DNA of 64,000 bases from Apostichopus japonicus (Eukaryota; Echinodermata; Holothuroidea; Aspidochirotida; Stichopodidae). The position numbers and the translations under genes are program-made. The notes beneath the pieces are model-generated. The model saw nothing but the letters and a program-made list of their open reading frames with translations, had not been told where the DNA came from and searched no databases. The stretch lies in assembly GCF_037975245.1 (NCBI RefSeq), contig NC_092575.1, forward strand, positions 13,619,001-13,683,000. The letters run 5' to 3'. Of the stretch, positions 46,435-59,000 are shown in pieces (position 1 is the first letter of the stretch; every line of letters starts with the position of its first letter).

Positions 46435-49400
46435 CACGGTTAAATGTCCTTAGCCAAAAACTGTTCTAACTTGTCTTTGGTCAACTAAAGACTTTATCTT
46501 TCTTTTCCTTCACAATACTGAAATTTATGCTACGGTTCCAAGTTGTTTCTATACATGGGTTGGGATTTACAGACATTAAAGGGTAAACAACTCACAGATT
46601 TGAGGCTGGAAGAGTGGCTAATTATGTCACACCCTTGTAGAACTACCTCAAACTCTATCTGGAAAGACAAAAATATCATCCCAGAGTCTTTCAGTCAATA
46701 CCAGACAGTGTAAACCATAACTGCTAGTGTGATTTTGCCCTATTCCAAAGTTGGGTTTGCCTTAGAAATTGTAAATTTTTGTAGCTAAAGTCAGTATTCT
46801 TGACAGGGCATTAATGAGATCAGACCAAATCATGATTGTTGAAAGTGTCTATTAGTGCAGCTTGTGTACGTAGCTGCAAGTACTTTATAGTATGGCACGG
46901 GTGTCGGCATTACAGTATGCTTCATAAGTTATGTTAACTGTTATCCAGTTAACAGTAATTAAATGTGGATGCTTGATTCAGACCTCCCAGCAAAACCTTT
47001 ATTTCTAAAACAGCTCTTTATTTTTCAAAAATACTCTTTGAAAGCTTTACAAACCTTTATTTGAACCTATGCTTTAACCAATCATAAAGGGAAAAAAAAA
47101 AAATTAAAATGTTTGATGATATGTAAGAAATTCTTTAATAATGCTGTTTGAAGGAAACATACATTGTTTATTACAATGGTATCATCAGTGACCGATGATA
47201 CCAACAATTATGGTTTTCAAATATCCGTTTTTATTATTATTCTGAAGTTTGGAGCTAATAGTCTTTCACTGATCAGATCATTTGTGTAGGTGGGTCAAAT
47301 ATATCATTTGTTTCGCAAGGCCAAATATTTGGCATTGAATTTTAAATTGAATATAAAACTAAAGTATTTAAGACCATGTATTGAAATATTATGCACTGAA
47401 ATATTCATAAAAAGCCAGTACTGTGTACATTAAATCATTACTTTGATTCATCCATCATAAATTCCTCTTTTGTTTTGTTTTTAATGTCCGTTTTCTCCTT
47501 CGTGGACAAATGCAATGAAGAGTAAACTTAACTCCACATCATCCACTTACAGAAGTCTGACAGATGAAGATATGATAGATTCAGAGGCGGCGTTGAGAGC
47601 CAGATAGGGCTCTAGGGACAATTACATCATCAAGTCCCCTTTCTTAATATATCTTGTATTTCCAGCTCCCCATCTTATTTTCCTGAGGCCCTATATCGAC
47701 CCCTCTCACCAGGGCTACACAGCACCTCTTCCCTCCCCCAACCCCCTCCCCCCCCCCCACTGTGACAAGGTTGTTAGTTACTAGCACTACAAACACTGGA
47801 GACATGTTCTTTTGAGTTTGAGCTTGTCAATTTCAAATCTGTACCATTCAAAGTAGCTACCTTTCAAAATCACTCTTTCCAGAAAAGAGAGGGGAATCCC
47901 GCTACTTAGATCCCTCCTCACAACCCCCTCCCCCACCCCTCCCCCAGGCTGCAGCAGGTTATAAAATATGCTCAGCTTGTACTATCACTTCAGTTCATAC
48001 CTCTGTTGTGTCTTCTTAATAATATGTCCTGTAATTTAGTATTAAATCTTCCATGTGTATGAACAATAGCCAGCAAATGGTTAGACTGATGCCCTCTGGA
48101 TCCTGGGAATGACTATTAGATAACTGCATTAGTTTTGACATTTTTACAGTGTAAAAAGTATTTGTTGAACAATTCCATCATGATAAGACAATAAGATGCT
48201 TTATTCCTTAAACAGTGAACTAAAATGGACATCCACAAGTCAAAACATGAGAAGCAACCCCCCCCCCCCAAAAAAAAAAAAACCCAACAAACACAATGAT
48301 ATGTAAGATGTCTTTTATCACATTTTATTTAACAAACTCAATTTCATACATTAAGTGTTTTATCTAACAGGTGATTCAATATTATTTTTCCTATATATTT
48401 GTTGCTGTCATAAAATGTAGTTACAAATTTTATTCAAAATTTTGTTACAAGTCTTCTGTTACACATAATAAGCCATTATAAAGTTAGCATTCTATTCAGC
48501 ACGGAATTGCTTAGTAAGTTCAACGCATATATATAATTTTGTGAATGTGTCAATATCTAAACACATCCTATCGAAGCTAGTTATATATGATCATCAAACT
48601 AACAGAAAAATATGCAAACAAACTCTCAATTCACTGAGCCAAAATATAATTCAGTTTATTTAAAAAAAAAAAAATTGAATTGATCCATAGCAATTTCCCC
48701 CCTCCCCAAAACCTTTCCTAGAGAATCTCAAATTTTGGATCTTTTGATGATTAAAACGGTAAACCCTATATAAAGTAAAATCCATATATTAAAGAAAATA
48801 ACTTTGCAAATCATTCTTTTATTTTCAACAAATCAAGTTTAGCAGACAGGCAGAAATATCCAAGAACAATAAATATCAACAAATATTTGGCTTCGATAGA
48901 AGATCGATGGTACATGCTAAAATGACCGTAATGTTGCCCATGCAATTTCTCCAAGGCGAAAAGGGTCAAGGGGAAGGGGAAAATTATGCCCTCATTTTTG
49001 TTCTACAGGTAGGATAATCATTGCCAAAAGACAATTCAACTTTTCTGTTACAGGTTTATCCCTGATGCTTAACTTTAATTTTTATATGATGTGTGATTCG
49101 TTGTGAATCATGTGAATCACATGTGATTCGTTGTGACTCTATCACCCTATTCTACTCTCTACCTGCTCTGCCCCGCTATTTTTATCCCTTGACCTAATTT
49201 CTAAAGTATCTTTCTAACATTAGCTGACAATGTAATGACTTTACAGGCTTAAGTAATTAAGAATCTATGAGATAGTCACAATATCATAGATCCACTGGCT
49301 GTCTACCAAGTAGTGACTTTGATGTATCAATGGTATACATATTCTGATTAACTAAAACGAAAAATGGAAGGTAATAATGTTATGATTCAGATTATCAATT

Positions 49401-49877
49401 GTAAAGCGAAAATGAGATTTTACAATATGCAGAGCTATACATTACAATCTAGGCCTACAACTTGGCAGAGATTATAATTTTCTAAAAAATATAATGACCA
49501 TGGCTCTCTCCAGGAAGTGAAATTTTGATGTTTAAGCTTCCAACCTCTCCCAGTCCCACTTCCTACCCCCTCCACCACATCGCATACCCAGAATATACAC
49601 TCAGGATTTCACTGTTAAGTTTTGCCTTTTAACCTATTAAAGATTACCTTCAGATATGTTATAAGATCAAAGCATAGTTTATATTGAAAAATATCACTGA
49701 GCAATAATTGCTAAATTGAAGATGATATCTCACTAATTAATAAGTGAAATATCCTTTCCACATTGATATATGTATATAAATATATATACAGTAGCTACAA
49801 AACATGCACTGATCGACACCCGACTGTCGACCATCAGACGTACCGCATTGCAGACAGTGAGAGAGCCGGTTTAAATT
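46435..49877. other. Spacer between convergent genes; may include both 3' UTRs
   Basis: AT-rich, with C-rich tracts at 47725-47760, 47920-47945 and 48259-48270. No exon recognised on either strand. The 3' UTR of the SH2-adaptor gene should extend leftward from 49877, but I could not pick a polyadenylation site with confidence. Confidence 0.4.
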
Positions 49878-50084
49878 TCACCTGGGATACAGAAACGGCT
49901 CTCCGAGGAATACTGGCTCCTGATTGGGTGAGTACATAATGACATGCTTACGATAGAATTCGATGATCTCTGAAACAGACGCAAAGGTGTGCCCGGCCAT
50001 TTGGTACTCGGTGTCGTTGATTACATGGATGATGTAGTGATGAACCTTCTGTCCATACAAGACGCACAGCATCAGACCCCCAGC
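49878..50084 (-). CDS. SH2-adaptor last exon: second half of SH2 domain and stop
   Basis: After CTCTCTCTGCAG, phase 0. Reads AGGLMLCVLYGQKVHHYII and FASVSEIIEFYRKHVIM, ending LYPR and TGA. The 'VLY..KV..I' and 'SVSEII.F/Y..' patterns resemble SLP-76/BLNK-type SH2 domains. Confidence 0.9.
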   Translation of the reverse strand, partial: AGGLMLCVLYGQKVHHYIIHVINDTEYQMAGHTFASVSEIIEFYRKHVIMYSPNQEPVFLGEPFLYPR

Positions 50085-53000
50085 CTGCAGAGAGAGATGA
50101 CGAAATAATATAATGCTTTTGTTTTTAATGAATTATTACACTTGGGAAGGAACTTTTAAGCCTTAATTTTACCATACTTTAGCCAGAAATGATGGGAAGT
50201 AGAGAGACAAACTTATAGTCTTGTTGTCAAATACATAAACTCTGAGGATGGGTCTACAGAAATGGGTATCCACTCCCATTTGACGAAAAAATATCCTTTG
50301 CTTATCATGATGGCTTATATGCAAATTATAGGTAACTTATTTAATTTTTTTCTTTTCTTTCAGGCAGAAGTATCAATATCATCAAATATAATAAAGTTTA
50401 ACATTTCAACACATATTTTCATATTGTTATCAAAGGCATGCAAAGAGAAAATATGTCAAATTTCCAACAGTTTCTCCATAATTTTAAGACAATAAAACTT
50501 GACTATTAGCTGAGCAAATGATCTCCATTGTTAGAAGAATTTGTTTTCCTTATCCATCTACCTAGCCTAGTCATCAAAGGTCAGAAAAAATAATAAGTGA
50601 CAAGTTCATGAATTTTACCTAGAATTAATTCTGCCCATGATTCATGTACAATACAATGATCTCACACTTAATATCATCACACAGTGGCGGAGCGTCCATA
50701 CAGTCAGGGGGGCAGATGCCCCCCCCCCCCCCCGACGGACTCAAATGGACTGCTGGCGCCCTTTTCATCTCTTTACCACTTTTTACTTATTCGCCATTAT
50801 TGACTTTTTTTTTGCGCTCTCATCTACCTATTTACATTTGTCACATTTTATTGGTGTAATTTGGCGATGACACCTATTTATTCTTCGTTTATCTGCAAAT
50901 TAGCCAGGCCCGGAAAGGGTCACTTCCGGCGATCTAGGGAGTATCTTTACTCAAAAAATGTCTGTACACTACGCGCTAACCTGTGGTGACGCTCCGCTTA
51001 GATAGTGTCGAAAGGGCCCCTACAGACCATTCTCGCCCCTCCTGACCAATACCCCTAGCTCCGCCACTGTCATCACATATAGACTTGAGCATAATTAACC
51101 AAGTTACATAAGTTGATTCATCAACTCTACATTATCACCTGATTAACTTGGTCATGCTACTATATTTAGAAAGGACAAAGCCAATGACAGATTTTCTAAT
51201 TATATCACATTGCAGGTATCATCATCACAGGTGCCTGCAAGCAACCCCATCGACATGGGAACCAAATTCTAATTGACACCGAAAGCGTTCTAAAAATAGA
51301 AAACATTTATAGGGGATGAAGGCAATTTTAATATATTAACCTAACCTGACCGTATGTATTAAGTGACAACATGTATATATCCATGAAGATGCTGAGAATC
51401 ACTCAAAGGATGTATCTAACAGTGGTTAGTTAAGAAACTGTGGTGTTTGGTTATATCGAATAGAGAAGAAAAGTTTTCAAAATGGGTGATTTTTGAAATT
51501 TTCTGCATGTTATTCATGGAGGTCCTTCATATGTCAATAATCCTACAGATTATTAAAGAAACCTTGCCTAGTTTATCCTTTCAAATGTAAAACAACCACA
51601 AGATGCATTTTAACATATATACATACAGAAAAAGTTCTACACATTAGTTTTAAAACTTAATGGTGTGCATGGGTACTGTATGTGGAGCAAGTGATACAGA
51701 AACAGGGCCCAATTATACTGCACTGAAATGTACTTCCAAATTTCCTATTTTCTATTTATAAATTAATATTATGTATATTATAAATGACATTAAACACATT
51801 CTGTACAAACATCTGTTAGAAAAGGTTCAGATATTGCGGATTGAATGACTTTAAATAATAGAGAAACATATTCTTGGCATCTTGGTGGAAATTTTGCAAA
51901 GCTTGAGTGCATTGACAGAATGCATTTCATTTCAATTTGCTTATGAACGAGCTGTTTGTTTAAGTACATAATAAATACACCCATGTTTTTGTTTATATAC
52001 AATCCCGGCACATAATGTTTTTGTTTAGATCATTTACCCTACTAAATGATCAAAAGCTCAAATATTTTTTGTCAATAACCATTTTACTTGCCCCCCCCCC
52101 AGGACCTACAGAGTTGTAACTTGTTGTTCTTATACTGTACATACCCTATGAGAGCTATCTCTGACTAGATACTGGCATGGGTTTCCTTTTGATATCATCA
52201 GGTAGTCACATTCCTGTCTCAAGAGCTTTCCGTAGTACCAGGGTTGATTAACTGTGTTTGGAATAAACATAGGAGTTAATTTAAAACACAGAAAATAGAG
52301 ACTTTAAAAAAAAGGAAATAGATTAGTAGGTACAAGCATCTGAAAATGATTTCAAAACCTATTGAAAGAAGAATTTATAAAGGCATTTGAGGAAAAAGTT
52401 TAATTAAAAGAGGATTTAAATTAAGGCATATACATGAACAAATGACAGCATGTGAAGAAATTTAGCTAGAATGGAAACTAAGCAATTTCAAACAATCAGT
52501 AGTAATACTGGTTTTTACAACAAAAAAACATATAAAAAAAACAGACTGCTTATCAATTACTGCACAATGCCTTGTTTTTATTTTTATAAATGCCTGCATT
52601 TTGTAGTGGGCAGACTAAATGATAATACAATTAAAAGTAGAGAAAACAGGTTATAATTATGAAGACTGATGGGACATTCAAGTTACCCAAACACATTGAA
52701 AAATGAAATCTTTTGAATGAATTAAACAGAAAGGAAGCTTACTGTAACTAGGGATCGGTTTCTCTTCCAGTTGGTCCTCTTCACCGTTATCATCCCACCA
52801 GGGAGTTTGGCCCTGTGTACTGGGTGACCCAGCTTGGGGACTTCTTTGTAAACATGGCACATCAGGATTTTGGCCCTGTGTACCAAGTGACCCAGCTTGG
52901 GGACTTCTTTGTAAACATGGTACATCGGGAGTTTGGCCCTGCCTACTGGGTGACCCAGCTTGGGGACTTCTTTGTATCGATGGCACATCATCCAGGTACT

Positions 53001-56000
53001 TATATTTCAGCTCTTTCTCCTTGGGACTCCCTCCCAACGGACTGGAATGCAAGCTGGAATGCACATGCTGACCGAGAGTGACGTGTTCGTGTGTCGTCCT
53101 AGGGACCCTCTTCGGCTCTCGCCCGTGGTGGTGGTGTGGCGGACTGTTCTGGGTTGGTTTGAAAGTATCAGTTTTGGCGATCGGGAACATATCTGCTGAA
53201 TGGATCTCGCCTTTGTCTCCCTTCTGGTTGATTTTCTCTCCTGTGTGTAGGACCGTGATGTTGCTGTTGAATAGGACCAATTGACCTCCGCTACTGTGGG
53301 AACGGATGTGCTTGTGGTGGAAGCTGCGATGCTCCTCCTTCTCCGGCTGTTTGAAGACGGCGTACTCGCTGCCACCCCATCCCTCCGGTACGCTTCGGAC
53401 ACTTCCGTCTGAGTTACGCTTGGGGGGCGGTTCACATTTGATCCTCTTCTCTTTGGACAGAGAGAGATCCTGTTTTAAGGCTAAACTGAGAAACTCAATT
53501 TCTCTCTTCCTTGTCGTGGCCTCTTCGTCGCAGGACGATTGGTATTCTTCGTTACTCCCTGTAGTCTCGTCTTCCTCGAACGAGGAGCCAACGTGCTTGG
53601 GAAAGAAACCCTCGTTGTAGAGCTGCAAGCAAGGAGGCTTATAGGTGACCGTCTCGTATCCAGTTTGCCGAGGACTATCCAGATCCCGTTTCTTTGGACT
53701 GGGAGATAGTATGTCCTCTTTCTGATCGGGAGGGGTCGCCTTATGGTCCTTGATGGGTAGATGTGGGGTGTTTAAGCGAGGTGCAGGCAGAGGTCGGGAG
53801 TGATGGTAAGACTCTGCGCTCGTGAAATGTTGCAGATTATGATCCGACGAACTCTTCTCCTAATAAAAAAACAAAAAACACATTAAAACGGAAGAATGTT
53901 ATTACTGAAAATGATTAAACCCAAGAACTAACTAGGTAAAAAGAAAAAAAAAAAAAAAACGGAACTTACAATCAAGTTTGTTTTCAAATATCAGTGACGT
54001 AGTAGGATAATAACTTGCAAGTAAAGTTCAAACAACAGACGGGAATTATCGACCCAGATAAACTCTTTTGCAGAACTTGTCAAATTTTTGAAATCAGTCA
54101 TTAAACTCGACAGTTGTACTATATGATTCGGTGATCACCGTGGCCGGATGTGACCCTGGGCTCCTAGCAACCAAAAGGGAAACACATGCACAAAACTGTT
54201 GCCAAAAAAGTTCAGATCTTTGTTTTGGCAACACATCCAAGTGCTGTCAGTTATATGTTGGCACGGAAGCCATCGACAGGACACGGGTACAAGATCAGGA
54301 AGGCCACCTCATAGGGTCACTGATGACATCAATTTACTCTCTTGGAAAATCACAACAGAATCATCAACTTCATTGATCTGTGGCATAATTGTCAGGAATT
54401 TTGTAGAAATGGTGGACTCACAGTAGCATGCAAAGGGTGCATAACCAATGTTTAAAGATTTAATACTGTACTTGCTGAGGGCTAACAAATGTCTCTTTGT
54501 ATATATGGTTAAGAATGGAAGCAATGGTAAAACATTCATCTTTTGAACTTGTTAGAAGAGCTTCCAGGGGTGCCATGGGAACAGTGGTGGGGGAGGAGGT
54601 GTGTGTGGAGTGCAGGGTAGAGAGACAGGCAGGCACGTGGAGTGCCGCTGGTCAATCCATCATTTCAATCTGCTCAGTGTCTATAGTCCATCTAATCATA
54701 CAAGTGATCAATCAAGGCTCCAGATTCTTTGTGTTCTTTTGCATTGTTTAATGTCACCTGGTCAATCTTATCCAATCCACTGTTAGATATTTAAATTACC
54801 GCATGGAACGTGGGACTGAAAGTTACTCATTTGCTGACAGGCTATGACTGTTGGGAGATTCGAAACTCAGTTGTGTGCAACTATTTAACAGATAAATCGT
54901 GGCTTACCTAAGTTTTCAAGGGTCTGAATGATTATGTTCTAGTTTCGGGACCGTAATTCAGTTTACTAGCTGATCAACAGAAAACGTATGTCAAAGTCGA
55001 ACAACTGCTGTTATATTTTCACGCTGTGAACGATTAGTACATGAAAGTAGGCCATTTGCTGTCAACCAAATGGAATGTACGCACTAAGGAAGAGTTAGTT
55101 TGACCTTTAAAACCTACATATTTGCAAGGAATGTTAGACAGGAGCTAAAATATCAATATGCTCTCTTAGAAATTTATGTTAAATTTGGACATTCTCTTTG
55201 AATGACATGATCTAAATTTCACAGACATGATTTATCTCTGGATGAAAATCTCCTTGAGACCAGTTTTTTGTCTATTTAGCTACTATTTTTGTTAAACGAC
55301 TGCATGCATGTAGGGGTTAATGTCATCTACCTATTTCTATCAAAGACTGTCATAAATGATTTAGGTCGGAGTCATCAAGAATCAACTTTTCTCAAATTTC
55401 CTGTAAAATTTGGCCCATGGATTACATAAATACAACTGAAAAGTATGCTCAGTGGAATAACCTGCCAATATTTTTTTTTAATAATAGTAGTCATTTTTAA
55501 TTAAAAGAACTCTTCCGACTTCAATTAGACAAAACCCAAGGAAACGGCATTTCTTAGTGATTCCGTCCAAGATATATCTTGCAAGTTTAACATGACCAAG
55601 CAGATCACCAACGTACTTAAAGTGCCTGAATTACAAGGGAATCTATGATCATTCTAAATATATCTAAACCATAAAGACTGACTTCCCAGAAATAATTTAG
55701 GTCAAATGGTGTATTCTTAGTCATATTTAGACTATAAATTACAACTTCATTCATATAGCTCTAAACGCAAGTTTATTCTAATAAATACCTTGGGCGAACC
55801 TGTGAGGTTAAAAAAAAAATGGCTTAAATGTAACCATGCAGTTGTGGCCTAATTCTTTCCTGGTTGAATGCAAAGGTATCCCCTAGTTCGCCCATTTTCT
55901 CCCCGATTGATGGGGGAGTTGTGGGCCCCATGTCCCCTGCCCCACCCCCTTGGACATACTACAGTGACATAACTTTCATCTGTCTTATTACATTGACTGC

Positions 56001-59000
56001 CTATAATTGGTACAAACCTCTAGGTTGACGTTTTCATAGTTATGACCGCCTTCCCGTTGTTGAAAGACTACGTTCACGTAGGTCTCGGCTTCGACTTCTG
56101 ACCCTCTGGTATCCTCCTGCACTCGTGACTCGCAGAGGATGGTCTCTGGGGTTTGATCGGTAGAGTCCAGGCTCTCGGAACAGCTATTCGAGGGGCTTGG
56201 GTGGTTCTTGTTGTACCTTGGAAGTGGCACCGGTTTCTTTATCTGCTGATTCTTGGCCTCCTGTTTGGCTTCCTTTGACTTTGATGAACTGCCACCAAAT
56301 TTACCAAATTTCATCGTCGGAAAAATCTGCAGAAATTTTGTCCTCTGTTTCGTCTCGCTCACGACCGGGGAACAGACATCTTTCTTTTCCACCTTCATCT
56401 TCTTCAGGTCTATCGAATTCTGCTTCGAGAGCTTACGTCTAGTCATCGCCTTTTCCAACTCGGTGTTTCTCATGCTACCCGGGATAGGGGGTGGGTTCCT
56501 CAGGGAGGTCGGAACGGTTTCTTGGTGACTAGGAACACTTCCAGAGGCACCTACCGACCCAACCTCATGACTATTGGAAGAATAGCCCAGGTCACTGCTA
56601 CTGTCCCCACTCTCCCCAGAAGACTTGCGGCGGACTTTCTTCTGCATCGCCTGCACCGCCTGCATGATGTCCTGCGTCGCGCCAAGATCCGAGGCATGTC
56701 GGCCCGTTCTGAAAAACTTCTTCATTTTCCTCGTCGGCGTATCCTGCTTGCCTCTTTCGACTCTTTCAGCGGCCATTTTCTCCTGATGGGTTTCCTCGTT
56801 CTTAGGGGTTTCTACCATAAACACGTCGTCGTGCCATGGTGCTTCGGCAGAAGGGAGGGTTCTGGTCTTATAGTTCTCTTGACTGTTACATTCTTCGATT
56901 TGCTCGCATCTCTCCGAGGAGGAGATTTTCTTGCCTCTCGGTGTGTGGGGAGATGAATGAGATCTACGTCTTCTCGGTGGGGTAACTGTCCCAGAGTGTT
57001 TCTTGAGAGGGGTAAGAAGAGAACAATTTTGTTCAAATGAATGTTCAATGTTCAATCAGTATCTAAATTAGTTTTGAAAAATTTGCAAATTTGCAAAATG
57101 AAAATCATGCATTAAAAATAAGAGGATATTTTGTCGAAAATTACTCTTTCCATCTTTTATTGTTTTCCCTTTTCTTCTCTTCCTTTCTTGTTCCTTAAAA
57201 TAATTCTATAAATTAGTGTTATTTGCCATATTTTCCGATTTTAGTATTTTTTTTCTCAAAGTTACAGTTTATATAATTCTTTATTTTCCAAGGTATATTT
57301 ATCCCTTCAAAATTAAAATAAACTAAAAATGCAAGTCATATTTTTATTCCATATGCGACACCACAAACCCTCCATTAGTCGTCTGAAAGAAGATCAATGG
57401 TTCGCTCCATTATTTTAGAACGATGCATTTGATCAAGTAACTAGTTCGATAACGTTATGCTTCAAGATCATGGGAGCAAGACATCTTGAAACTCAACATA
57501 TTAAATCCAACAGAAAACAATTCATTCCTTACAAGGCTTCACTAATTAGTTACTTCCTTTCAACTCAATAGTAAAATCCTGTTCCAATTATACCAACTGC
57601 GGGCTCTCCGCGCGTGACCTTAATAGGTCGACGTAAATGACACAGTCGCACCTCGCCGTCCAATCTAGGAGAGGTCACTTTGTGTCAAGAAATCTTAAAT
57701 ATAAATTATCCTAGGTGAGTGAGTTGGGTGATCAGATATATGACACTGAATGAGACCCGCAAGTCACAAGTTTTGGTCCTTCGAAAAATCTCCTTTGGCA
57801 TTTTTATTAACTCTTAGTTTAAAGGGGAAATAGGTGACACTTGGGCAGTTGTACATATGTAAACTTTGTTCACGTCTTTCATCAAACTAATTTGTATCTA
57901 CACCAATCTGCCTTACAATATCAATATCTTCCATGTAATATAAATCAGACTTGTCTCATAGTTAATGATACATTGTAAGCAGAAGACTGTCAATTAAAAT
58001 TTATAGACTTTATGGCCCCATACAGCAGTCAAACACCATAACAGACAGAACTACTTGCAAAATCTTTCATCATAATAAAGTTTTTGATTTTATGCAACTT
58101 GTTAAACAAATTTCCTGAAATGTCACATGTGATCTATTGATACTCTCAGGAACAAGTCAGATACAACAAGATGAAAATATATATATATATATTTATTTTC
58201 AGTAAACTTGAAATGTTACTTCAAACTGAATTACTTGACTGAGGGTTTGTACTTATGTACAAAATCAACAGGACAATTGTATAATTCATTCTAAAAAAAA
58301 AAAAAGTTCCCAGAATTTAAAAGTTAAAGAAGCTAATTCCCTATTGAAAAAAATGAACCTAATAGAGGAGAGAAAAGACATTGCAAGCTCCTACCTTGCA
58401 CTCACTGCGTTGGTCATCTCTCATGGGTAAATTAGGAGGAACATCCTGGGCGCCTTCTTCAAATTCTTGAATGCCACAGGAGACTTGTAGAGGATCGTCA
58501 GCTACAATAGAGTTGTGAGGAGTTCCCCTGCAAATAAAAAAAAAAATAGTACTCAGTTCAAAATTCATCAAATTGTTAATCATGTTTAAATACGGTTACA
58601 GTTTGTTTACGGTTAAATGGTTTTTAGACCAATGGGTAAAGGTTAAATAGAGCCCTCCAGCTGGTACAGCTGTTAAACTCAAAAATTTAAAGTTGCAGAC
58701 ATTGGATATCCTGCTTCCACTACAATAGTATTACTCAATATGTTTTGTATGTTGGTGGAAAAAACATGAAAAAAGAATGCCACATACAAATATCTCACTG
58801 TTATATAAACGTAATGTGATGGAAGGCCTCAACAAGGGTAGGGGGAAGTGGGGAGGGGCAAGTGGGGAGGAGCAATTAAGTGGGGAGGGAGAAGCAACCA
58901 ACAGCAACGAATGGAATCTCTTATTGCACCACCTACCATCATCTAAGAATGTTCAACCTTAACACTTGTTGAGATTATTTCACTTGCTTCAACTCTACAA

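Noticed and set aside
53007-53620. Other-frame open frames in the large adaptor exon
   Set aside because: They are shadows of the supported - strand exon, which has correct splice sites and joins in frame to the SH2 exons.
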